A program made the translations under genes and the position numbers. Shown one piece after another: positions 48,401 to 59,385 of a stretch of 64,000 nt of DNA. Origin of the DNA: Promerops cafer (lineage: Eukaryota > Chordata > Aves > Passeriformes > Nectariniidae); NCBI GenBank assembly GCA_013398275.1, contig VZSE01006121.1, positions 318,245-382,244 of the forward strand, given 5' to 3'. The notes beneath the pieces are model-generated. The model was not told the DNA's origin. It searched no databases and worked only from the letters and a program-made list of their open reading frames with translations. The stretch's first letter is position 1, and each line of letters opens with the position of its first letter.

Positions 48401-51400
48401 CTACATTTTAAGAAAAAAAAATAATCAGAGGGAAAAAAAAAGTTCAGAACATCTAATAATCTGCTGAAAAATAGTAAATAGTAAGACATATTACTCCAAC
48501 TGGCACAGAATGCTTGTGTATTAACAGGCAGTGTTTGGTTTCAGAGCACATAACAGGTATGCACCCGTATCGTGGTTTTCCCTCTCTCCAATTACTAGGC
48601 CAGACTCACCATCCACTAACATTTGCCTGTCAGATTTCTTTCTGGATTACTGAACTCGTAGCTCCACCAACTTCACCTTTATGACAAGTACAGACTGTAT
48701 TATTGAAATTCTGCCAATGTTGGAGTTTAAGCACAGAGGCCCAAGAGCACATCATTTCTACGAGGGGAGAGAACATGCTGCCCACTGGTCCTCCTAAAGG
48801 CACTCTATTATCCAGCCTTTGCTAGCCACAGAAAAGATTCTGGCTGAGCTGCCACACAAGCAATGATTTAGCTATGGAGAGTATCAAATGCTTCCATGAA
48901 TCTCTCTATAATCTGCCTTCCTATGCCATAACGATTCATCCTTGTCTAAGGAAATTAAAAAAAAGAATAATGACAATAACACCAGCTGCTTCTGCGCTGA
49001 GAAGCAGGAGATGATTGAGAAAATGCTAAAAAAACTGCCAAAGATATTGGGGTGCAGCATACGCACAATAATTTAATCAAATAACTATCCATCATGTATA
49101 CTAGTGCCAAACAAACTGAAGTATTTACTTCTAACAATTACTACTTAATTTTTTAAAGAAGTATTCTGAGACTTCTTCTGATGAAAAACCCCTGCATATT
49201 TTATCTTCTTTTGCTAAAGGACAATGCTGCATGTCCAAATTACAAAACACTAACAAAGCTCAAATAATAATTTCATTTGATGTTTACATTATTCAAAACC
49301 ATACCTCTGCATTTGCAAGCTAACTTCTCTGAACAGGATTTTGGCTATTAGGAGATTAACTGTTTTAACAGAATCTGTTTAAGTTTCAAAGTTACTGCTG
49401 TCAGAGTAACTTTCCCTTGCACCAACATAAGCAATGCACAGTCAGGTCCCTTCGTTTAGGGTGGATTTTACTCTTGCTGTACTTCATCAGGCACATTTAT
49501 TCTTTTGTTCATTTGTATATTCCTACTATTAATGGACTCCTCCAAAAGCATAGGAAGGAATGAAAAAAAGATGAGACAAAAGAAAAGTTTTAAATTAGCT
49601 CTCTCCTCCCTGCACTGCAAGCGATCTCTCAAAGTTTAAGTGTGCTGAAGTTCTAAAGCAAAAATTAATTATGGGAGCCCACAGTTGAATCAAGTTTTAA
49701 TAGACATGGTACTTGAGACATTTGTCCTTCTACCTTTTAATGTTTCCATCTGTAACATGTAGGCAAGTTGCCCAGGTATGTATTTATTTTCACCCAGCAA
49801 AGTATTATCATTAGTGAGAATGAATGGACTGAGAAGTCTTGTGAATTCCACAAACCTGTTTTCTGAATTCCCACAGAACTATAAAAATGTGATACTGAAA
49901 ACAGCAAAGAAAACAGGAAGCAAGTGTCTTATTTCATTGGGCAGTCTCTCATTTTGGTTAGCTTGTTTTTGTAAACTCCTTATCGTACTGATCCAACTCC
50001 AATGGAGTAGCTATGGGTACATACACACGATGTCAACAGCTGTATCGGGCACCTTATATATACAGGCTGCCAAAAATTAAACAACATAGCATTTAAGATA
50101 TGCGTGATCAGCTGATGTCTTGTTTATGCTTAACTTGGACAATGGAGAATATTTGGCAGAAGTGTCTATTTGCAAAGATAAAAGGAAAGCAAACTAAATT
50201 AATTCCTTTTAGGAGACAATGTGCTCTGTTAGCCTGAAGCCAGAAACATCTGAACTTTCATCTTAGCTCTGGCAATGATTCTGGATGTGGATTCAAGCAG
50301 GAAGCCTTTTTTCAGATAATTTTTCTCAATGCTACTTAAATATCCCATAAAGATCCTTTCATAATATTAATACATAATAAAGAAGTCTATTGATATTTTT
50401 TCCCCCAGTGGAAATACGTGGAAATGCATCAAAGGTACAGGTTTATGTTTTCACAGCTATATTTTTTCTGCACTTGATGCCTATTTACCTCACATCAGAC
50501 TTAGGATGATGACATGTACTCAAAGCTGTAATGGAGATAAGGCTTTCCTACTTCCAGAAAATGTAACGTGGTTTACTTTAAAAAAGACATATTTAGACTT
50601 AATGGCTCTGAAGAAAACTTAAAAATCTCAAACAAAGTATGAGCTGATGCCATTAATCTTTAGATGATATTAAAAAAAAAAATCAGCCATGTAGATACTG
50701 AATCTTATTTCAAGCACTGATGCTAATTAAGCCAATGCTGATAAATTCAGAAGGATGAGCACTCTGTCTTCTTTTGATGCAGAGATGGCTTGGTGGAGTA
50801 GGATACAAATGTGAGAACATGAAGCTTCTGCCAAACGCAAAAAAAGGGGAAAGTATAAAGCTGTGTCCTCAAAGTTCCAATTAAGAAAAACACGAATTTC
50901 CTTCTCAGTTCTGAAAACAGAAAAGTTCTTTTAACAATAAATTCAGATAGCATGAGCCAGCCTTTCCTCACCCTCATTTTTAACACCCCTGGTTCCTGCC
51001 TGAACAACTTCCCCAGCTCAAACCTTCTAGGTAGGAAGTTTGCTGCAAATTAGATATAAATACATGGTTTACAAATAGGATTTCTACATAACTCTAAAAA
51101 TTTCCACTACAGCATCCAGACCTAACAATTTGCATAGTGACAAACATCCTTAATTAGAACTTTGAGATATAAAAGCAGCTGGATGATATAATTTATCTCT
51201 AGCTGATGTAAAAAAGCAAAAGGCCTAGGAATTTTTAAAACTAATGTCCTGTTGATATTTTTCAAATGGACATCAACATTATAGGTACAAATGAAAAAAG
51301 AGCAGTCTAAGTACACAGAACTTCTCTTTGAAACTCATTAAATTCTTCCTTCCTCTGAAGATCATCAAAACAAACAAATAGGGTTTTTATCATTAGTCAA

Positions 51401-51683
51401 GAAATTAGAAAGCCCTGATAGATTTTTTAAAAATGCAGTTAAACAAGTTAGGATATTATTTACGCATTGCTATGTTGAAAATCTGCATGTTCTAAATGCA
51501 ATCAGTTATATTCAATATTAAGCCATCCCATTGCTTTTTGGAGAAAGAGAAATTACTACACTAGCTCAACTGTAACAGAGATAAAACCTCTGATAGGAGT
51601 TTACTCTGTCTGGAACATTGTTCTTTCAAATACTTTTAATAAAAGTTGAATTAGTATCAAGAAACCAATTTAATTAAGAAGTC

Positions 51684-52096
51684 TTTATTATGTTACATAT
51701 TAAGTTTTCATAGAATTTTATCTAGTAAACAGCTTTAAAACATTGAGCCTCAGCCTCTAAAATGAGCACACACAGAAGTCAATTCACCCGAGTCAGTGTT
51801 AGTCATCCTTTTTAGTGCACGGATCCATTTGCAGTTTGTCCAGCAGCAAAGGCACGTTAAAAGCATCCAGTGCTCCCAGCTCCTCCCCATCCATGGCTGC
51901 TCCTAGCCTGCCCTTTCCCATCCCTGCAGCAGGCCAGTGGTTTGTGCTGTTTGGCTCCTTGCTGGTTTCTGACAACTGTGGCAGGAGCCTTGTCAATGTG
52001 GCCTCCAGAGATTACAAGTGCTGAAGTACAGCCCCTGTGCTCGGGGCCAGAATGAGGGACAGGGACATGGAGACCGTAACAGTGTACCAGTGACAT
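51684..52096 (-). other. unrecognised minus-strand ORF and poly(A)-like segment in COPS2 intron 1
   Basis: GC-richer than the surrounding intron. A minus-strand frame at 51799-51996 ends MDGEELGALDAF, then VPLLLDKLQMDPCTKKDD and a stop. AATAAA follows 110 nt later (51684-51689). I do not recognise the protein. There is no poly(A) tract after the signal, so a recent processed pseudogene is not shown. It could be an alternative last exon, an old retrocopy or chance. Confidence 0.3.
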
Positions 52097-53620
52097 TTAA
52101 AGGTAGATGAGTGGCATTCTATCTTTTAGAGTGGTACACTGACCTGGTAAAGTTCTACATGAACAAAAACAAAGATACAAGTATTTTGTGCAAACTACTG
52201 TGGTTACAAATTTTCTGGTCTCCTCTCTTGCCTGAAGAACTTCCCTAACTTCTACATCAAAACTGGAGTGATTACCCAAACTTGCGCTCCTCTGTTTAAC
52301 ATTCACCACCACTACAGGAACTGAATTCCTACTTTGCAAACCGTTTTTTAAAAAAAGAAGTAGGGGGAAAGTAGCTATACAGGGGCAACTTTCCAGAAAA
52401 AAAGACAATACAAAGAGTTCTATCTCTGTAAAAAATTGTCTTTCAAGGACATTGTTGAAATACTTATTACTGTCAGTTGTCAACTGCTGGTGATTTTACC
52501 AAATTTCAACCATTTGGCTGACTCAATTAATTTTCTTATGAAGTGCAATTCTTTCTGAGAAGAAGTCTGGTACAAATTTGATTTTACTTCAGCAAACTTT
52601 GTTTCATAACCATGGCATTAGGAGGTCTACTAAGCACAACTTTCTTTGCATTTGCTCTTCCTCACCTGCAGGCACCAGGACAAGCAGCAACTACCAGGTT
52701 CTATGTGCATTTGCCAGTTGGTATCCAGGCACACGAATATAAAGAAAGCAATCAGACTGGAATGCAAAAGAGCAAAGAGGAAAAGAACAGAGGCAAACCC
52801 TGAGAGTCAAAACAAGAGTGCGATTTGTGTAAGAAGCCTGCAACCGCTCAGCCATGCATTGGGAGTCCTGGTTTCTTTTCCACATTCCAGGTCTCTCCTG
52901 CTGCTACTCGCTAACTCTGCAAGTCATCCAGTGACTGCTGGCTCACACCAGGGCTGACACCAGGAATAGAAATCTGTGAAACCAGTGATTTGCAATGGCA
53001 TCAGAAGAGTTCCATGAAAGACGGTGCTCTGCCTTTGTTTTATTTTTTTTCAGCTGGAAGATGCACAGAAATGAGACAGGAGACTGCAGAAAGAAAAACC
53101 TGGTATTATGACATGTAAAGAGTACAGCAAAAAAGTGCCTTTTCTTTCTACCTCTGTTGTGCAGCTCTCCTGTAGTTATGTACATCCTTTTCTGAAAGTC
53201 CAGTTTTCAGTATAACTTAGATCTAATTTATATCTGTTTAACAGCAAACTGCATATCAGATCCTGAAGAGTACTGTTTTGAACACAGCCCTAAATAACTG
53301 TCAAAAGAAGCTAACAAAAACCAGAACTTACCGACACTTGTCAATGTTTAGATAGAAAGAATTTACTGACTAATTATTCTCAGGCTTTTTGCCTCAATAC
53401 TTCCTTCTGAGACATTACGGTAATGAGCAAAATAAGCCTCAAATATATTAATTCTGTGTTTGAAGATGCGTCTGAAGAGAATGCATAAAAATATAACACA
53501 TGCTGAATCCATATAAAATATGAAACAATAATTAATTCAGAGAACAGTACATCCTATGTCCTCTGTGCAGCACACTTTTTTCTTAATCACATACTAGTGT
53601 AATTAAACTTAACTAAACAA

Positions 53621-53660
53621 CAGAAGAGGGCCAAGAAGAGGGCAAACAGAAGAGGGCCAA
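53621..53660. repeat. short 26-bp tandem duplication
   Basis: The block cagaagagggccaa occurs at 53621 and again at 53647, separated by a partial copy (gaagagggcaaa). A small local duplication in COPS2 intron 1. Confidence 0.8.
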
Positions 53661-56593
53661 TATGCTTGATTTGGTACTTCCCTAGATCTGAATACTTGTT
53701 TTTGCAGCATTACCACGTTCTTGTTTGCAACATATATATGTATTTCATAAAATGATTATAATAGTGAAATATTAGCAATTGGGAAGAGGAGACAACATCC
53801 ACAAAAAATTTCAACTGTATCTATTAAAATCCAGCAATAAAGGACAGAATAATGTCTCTGTCTACTCATGAGATTGCTTATCAAGTTTGGTAACATTGAG
53901 AAATTCCTTTTGCAGTGGACCGTATTTCACTCGGTTGGAAAGAAAGAGCGAGCCAACTCATGTAGCTTGAAATTAGTAAGACTGCCTATTTCCTAATATC
54001 ATCACACCCTGAAACAGGAAATCCTCAGTAATCTGAAGGGATGCTCCCTGTATTTGAGTCGTGCCAATCCTCATGAACCTGCAACAATCTCACCAAGGTG
54101 CAAACTGATGGCTGTTCATTGGAATTGTTACAGATCTTCCACAAGTCACCGAAACAATTGATATTTTTTTACCGTAAGGTAAAAAGACCAGTTGCTCGGC
54201 AAATATATTTGTCTAACCTTTCCTCATATTAAATTTAGAGTTGAATTTCAGAACACAGTAAGATGACTTATTAAGAACACCACAGAATCCTTATTTATTT
54301 AAAACAAAACAAGAAATCCAGTAGATGCACTACAACAACTGTCAGTGTGTTGTCATTGTGCCTGGAAGAATCAATTTCTGGAGGAAGGCTGAGTTTAGCT
54401 TCCAAGTCAATTCTAAATATAGTCTTTTGTCCCAGACCAAAAACAAAAATGGAATTTACAATGGTCCTTCCCCTCTTAGTCCTTCTCCACCCTCAAGCTA
54501 GATCTAGTAAAAAGAACTTGTACTGAAATCATGTAAGGCACCTAGCAGCACCAAACTAGAAATTAAAATTGAGTGGCTTTCATAATGACCAGTAAACATT
54601 ATTCTGTTCATTGAAGCATAAAGTGGAATAATTCATGTTATAATCAAAGCTGTCACAGCACATTACTAGCAAATTGTGAATCTAGGTTCATCCACCCACA
54701 AATATAAATGGAATGTCTTCCTGATATCAAGACTCCAGTGAATAAACTCAACTTCTGTAGGAGTGCCTGAGGTCATTTGCACGTAAAGCTTGGACTTTTT
54801 ACCCACGGAAAAACTAAACAGAAACAATCCACTACAACCTGGACAGTCTTCAATTGTTTAACAGTGTAGTAATTACTCTAATTATATAAAATTCCATTAT
54901 GAAACTGGGAAAGATCTGGGCCTTTGGAATATCTGTTCACATTTTAGTTTAAGTGTCAAACATTTGCATGTTTAAGGAAATTTAACTGACCAGCTCTACA
55001 TTATCAGCAGGTTAAATGCACATTAAAGAGGAACAGCCATAATCACTTTAATAAAAGCTGACAAAATTAATTTTCTGGGGAGTCTTCACTGCTATTGTTA
55101 CTGCTATTGTTATGATGGCAGCTACCCTGGGAGACCTGAACCTAGTTTCACCATATTTTGACAAAACAGATACTTCTTTCATTGACTGTTTCTGTAATCA
55201 CTGCCTCTCCTCTGGTTCCTTAAAAAAGTATTCACAGCATTCACATGTGCTCTTTTACTTTCAATTCTGCACTGATATGAGTATTATATCTTGTATTCAT
55301 TCTTTTGTTGCAAAGCCTCTTGCAGCAGCCGTTACACTCAACTTGAGAATCACGCATCCCCTTACAGGCTTTTCATTTAACTAGATATCAACATGAAAGG
55401 AGGAAATCAGGCACTATCTTCAGGGCCTTTAACTTTTTTTCTGAAACATTTCTGCGGAACACTGCAATTACAGTCTCAAACTTTTCTGAAAACAACAATC
55501 AATCATGGTTTGTTAGTCTCAGAATGCTGAAACTAATCTAGCTGGAGTATTTTTACTCTTAAATTCTTGGGTTTTTTTCCCCCAACAATTATGAACTGAA
55601 ATTAAATTTTAAAAATCTGAAGCTTGGGTATTAGTTGATGCTTTACACAAGAGTTACATACTGAAAAGAAAAAAACTAGCATGCTCCTAATTATTACAAG
55701 TAGTATTTTAAAATTTTTGAGAGGTCTGACCTAAGGGTAATGAATGAGAATGAAAATGTTCCAGTAAAAGTAACTACAGTTAGAAGTGGAAATCTGCCAC
55801 AAGCAAGGTGTTTCAGGAAGGTTTTTCCAATGAGAAATAAAGTACTTCAGAAGAAAAGAAACAAAAGAAAAAGCACTAGACCAATTATTCTTGGAGAAAA
55901 CTGACATAAAGCAGTGTAAGTTTGAGCTGCACTTTTATTCATATCTGTACAGACTGAAAAATGCAATTCCAATGGTTTCTCTACATGCCCAGTTCTAGTG
56001 TTATGGAAGGATATGGAACAGGAATTCTGCTGTGTTTAATATTGCTCTGACTGTATCGAATGGAAAAAAAACACCACATTTTTTCAAATCAGGACACAAA
56101 TTTCAGTGTTAATAAAAATGAATGGAAATTAATTTTGGAACAAAATGTTTTTAATGGTCTCTGTGTACTTCCTTCAGTAACCCTGTTTCTGCAGTACGTG
56201 AATTCATAGACTGAAAGGGGAAGACAAAATGTTTTTGGACTAGTGACATGAGCAATTCATAGGGTTTTGATGACAATGCCTGTCAAACAAGCACTCTTAC
56301 ATGAATGGAGAAAACCTTCAAAACCAAAAGCAGGTGCTTTTATTCTATATGTAATGTCATCCAACCATTCTAAGCAATTCCTACCAAAAACTGCCCAGAA
56401 ACTATTCCAAATCAAGTTAGGTGAACATTTTAAGTGAATTCAAAGTGGCAATGATTATACCAAATAATGTGTCAGAAAGCAAGTCTTCCAGGAGCAAGTG
56501 TCTGGAGTTTTTCAATGAAACTGCAATACTACTAATACAGGTTTAGCTGAAATGAATGAAACAGACTCTCAAGCATCTACCATACATACCATT

Positions 56594-56610
56594 AAAAAAA
56601 AAAAAAAAAA
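56594..56610. repeat. poly(A) run, 17 nt
   Basis: A run in COPS2 intron 1, followed by an A-rich stretch. No retroelement body recognised. Confidence 0.85.
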
Positions 56611-56879
56611 GTCTCTAGTTCTAAAACCCAATCAAAGTTCAGAAAAGGAAAAAAAACCAAAACCAAGCAAACCTCAAGCTCCAGTATAAGGTAAGGGCAA
56701 TATAATTGTAATTAATCAAACAAGCAGTAATTTTTTAACTTTAAAAGCTTAGGACAAAACCTGATGTTAACATTTAACTAAATGTAACATGAAAACCCCC
56801 AAACCTTACAATTTAAAACAAAAAGGGAGTGGTAGAAAGGTTACAAAGACTATAAAGACAAAAAGCTAGAAATAAGTGC

Positions 56880-57700
56880 ACCCTTCAGCGCGTCGGATCA
56901 GAAACCGGCCGTGAGGTCATTTCTCCTCACTCCCCTTTCTCTTCCCCCTACTTTTTCCTCAGTTTGTTGCTCACACAAGCACATGAACAGTATCTGCCCC
57001 CAAGGGCCTCTCGCAGTCGCGGGTGGGGAGAAGGGCGGGCAACTTTATCACTTCACTTCGTGCCCGACACGTGGGCCGGGGCAGGAGGAGAGGGGGAAGG
57101 AGGCAGCGCGCCGGAGTCCTCCCCTCAGCGTGAGCACCGCGGGGGACACAGGGGGCCAGCCCGGGGCCGGGGCACCAACCCGGGCCTATCCACCTGCCCG
57201 GCCCGGAGCTGGCCTGCTCCGCCGCGGAAAGGCGGCCGAGCGGCTGCTCCGACAGCAGCATCCGCCCCTCGCAGCCCCTGCCCGCATCCTCCTCCCCGGG
57301 AGGGAAACTCATCCTGGACGTCCGCGCTCCCTACCGGGGCAGCACCCGGCGGGGCGGCCGCTGCGGCGGGCGCGCTGCACCAGCAGCGGCCCGAAGCNCC
57401 GCTCCGCCCGGAACCCGCTGCCGCCCGCGCCTCTCCCGCCCCCGGCCCGGGGCGCTCGGAGCCCAATCCGCGCCGCTCCGTCGCCGGCTCCCTCCCCCTG
57501 ATAGCGACCGGCCCTTGGCAACGGCGGCCGGGCGGGGCCTGGGCACTGCACGCCGGAACCTTCTCAGGCCGGCGCTGCCGCCTCCCGGAGTGCACCGTGC
57601 CGGCGCCGGGGCCGCCTGCCGGGTGTCCGGCGTGGGCGCTGCCAGCTCGGATCGCCCACGGAGGCTGCGAGTCTGGTGACTGGCGCGTCTCTGTGAAGGT
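56880..57700. promoter_or_regulatory. CpG island without an identified exon
   Basis: Dense CpG and GC sequence with a CCAAT at 57463-57467 and a GGGCGGGGC Sp1-type box near 57530. It lies about 1.6 kb left of the GALK2 start. Neither strand contains the known COPS2 exon 1 coding sequence. Large plus-strand open frames here (56911-57501 and 56964-57818) are Pro/Arg/Ala-rich and look like GC-driven chance frames. One N sits at 57398. It may be an alternative or noncoding promoter. Confidence 0.6.
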
Positions 57701-58226
57701 CGAGGGAAGTGGTCCTGCCCCTCTATTCAGCCCTGATGAGGCCGCATTTGGAGTACTGTGTGCAGTTATGAGTTTTACAGTAGAAAAGAGATACGGAACT
57801 CCTAGAGCGGAGAGCTAATAAGTTGGCCAAGAGTCTAGAGATATCTTTCATGAGGAAGGGCTAAGGGAGCTGGCCCTGTTCAGCTTCAACAAGAGACAAC
57901 TGAGAGGGGCTCCTGTGTAAAGTGTGGGTGTCAAGAGGACGGAATCAGGCTCTTCTTTGTGGTGCCATCCAGTAGAGCAAGGAGCAATGGGCAGAAACTG
58001 ATGCACAGAAAGGCCAATCTGAACAGGAGGAAGAACTTTACTGTGCAAGAGGTAATGTACTGGAACAGATTGCCCAAAGAGGTTGTGGAGGCTCCCTCGC
58101 TGGAGATACTCCAGAACCATCTGAACACAATCCTGGTCCATGTGCTCTGGGATGACGCTGCCTTGAGCAGGGAGGTTGGACCAGATGACCCGTGGTGGTC
58201 CCTTCCAACCTGACCCATTCTGTGAA
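57701..58226 (+). repeat. CR1 LINE 3' portion, about 525 bp
   Basis: Clear CR1: gagggaagtggtcctgcccc, a tttggagtactgtgtgcagt stretch, agggagctggccctgttcag, tttactgtgcaagaggtaat, attgcccaaagaggttgtgg, gttggaccagatgacc and the cccttccaacctgacccatt end. It covers the end of the CR1 reverse-transcriptase ORF and its 3' UTR, with internal deletions and stops. Plus orientation, antisense to COPS2 and butting against the CpG island. Confidence 0.95.
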
Positions 58227-58770
58227 AGCTCGGCGTGTTGCTGTGACCGGCATCACTGCTCAGCTCCATTTTGCTTTACTCAGTGCTGCTGAACTGTTTA
58301 CCTGGGCTGCGTTCACCACAAGCAAATAATACCAGAACAGCAGTTTTAAAGGCCTGAACTCTTTAAATCCACAGGCCTTGCAAAGCAATGGCTTTATAAA
58401 GATTTTTGCAAGCTAATTGCTGCTGCTGCCTTCAACTGAGTGAGGCAAACCCCACAAAAGACCAGCTCTGCCTCCCCATCTCCGCAAGGTGTGGGGTTCT
58501 CATAGACAGATGAGATGCATCTGCAATATTTACTGGGTTTCTAGGTTTTCCTGTTGGTCATTTCATATTGCTACCATTTCTGACAGTGGGTTTTTGTTGT
58601 TGTTTTTTTTCCCTACTGCTACTGACAAGTCTTTTAAAAGCTGTGTTTGTATTCTGCAACTATACTAATGGGGAAATAAATGTTTACCTCAGAAAACACA
58701 CAATGAAATTTGTTACTGTGCTTCCTTCAGTCTGAGCACTTAAAAGCTCCCTGAATGGGATGAAGGACAC

Positions 58771-58797
58771 CTGAAAGGTTGGAAGGGACCTTAAATA
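58771..58797 (-). repeat. short CR1-like 3' relic
   Basis: Contains aggttggaagggaccttaaa, the reverse of the CR1 3' end. Only about 25 bp match, so the call is tentative. Confidence 0.45.
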
Positions 58798-59199
58798 GAC
58801 AAAGATACAGACCAAAACACTGAGTGAGTGAGCCTGCGAACACTTTTGAAATGTTCATTTCCTTGCAAGTATCTGCAGCCATTAATCCAAGGGTAACAGG
58901 ACCCACGAGGCTGCCTGTTGGGAGGGGAGCTGGAGGAACCACACATCAGAAAAAACAAGGAGACAGAGGTACCCATCCCTCCACACCATGAGGGATGCGA
59001 CTGTCCATTTATTATTTTCATTGCACGTGCATTTTGCAGGAGCACCGGCAGGAATACCGGAAAACCCCAAACATTTCTTTCGCACGTAGCAGCGGCTTCC
59101 CTGTCCCACCTGGGCTGTGGCGGGCGCGGGGCCGAGGGCGGAGCGGCCCTACACTCGAGCGGGCCGCGGGGTGCCCAGGGCCGCGCACGGCCGGCGGGG

Positions 59200-59240
59200 N
59201 NNNNNNNNNNNNNNNNNNNNNNNNNNNNNNNNNNNNNNNN
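59200..59240. other. assembly gap (41 N), probable site of COPS2 exon 1
   Basis: Run of N in the GC-rich promoter. The expected COPS2 first coding exon (18 codons) plus donor is longer than 41 nt, so the gap size would have to be an underestimate if the exon is inside it. Confidence 0.9.
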
Positions 59241-59332
59241 GGGACGGGACGGGGCCGGGCCGCCGGCGCTGCCGCCCGGAAGGACGCGGCGTTCGCCTGC
59301 CCCGTGACCGCGGGCCCCGCGGTGGAGCCGCC

Positions 59333-59385
59333 ATGGCGGGGGACAGCCCCAGCGCCCTCCCGGTGCAGCTAGTGGAGCAGCCCAG
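59333..59385 (+). CDS. GALK2: GALK2 coding exon 1
   Basis: MAGDSPSALPVQLVEQP plus two bases of Arg. The donor is gtgggt. It sits inside the CpG island. Confidence 0.92.

Larger units (their letters stand above)
48401..59199 (-). other. COPS2: COPS2 intron 1 (about 10.8 kb, inferred extent)
   Basis: Runs from the exon 2 acceptor toward the GALK2 promoter if exon 1 lies in the gap at 59200. It contains a GC-richer minus-strand open frame (51799-51996), a 17-nt A run near 56594, a strong CpG island (56.9-57.7 kb), a long CR1 copy (57.7-58.2 kb) and a short CR1 relic near 58.78 kb. No known COPS2 exon is seen. Confidence 0.65.

Noticed and set aside
52612..52957. Plus-strand frames of 63 and 103 codons in COPS2 intron 1
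   Set aside because: No recognisable domain, overlapping in different frames, no splice or promoter context.
56911..57818. Long plus-strand open frames (196 and 284 codons) over the CpG island
   Set aside because: Composition is Pro/Arg/Ala/Gly-rich in several overlapping frames on both strands, stop codons are rare in such GC-rich DNA, and the longer frame runs into a CR1 element. No domain is recognisable.
57959..58213. Plus-strand 84-codon frame with LNRRKNFTVQEVMYWNRL
   Set aside because: It lies wholly within the CR1 3' portion and reflects that element, not a host gene.
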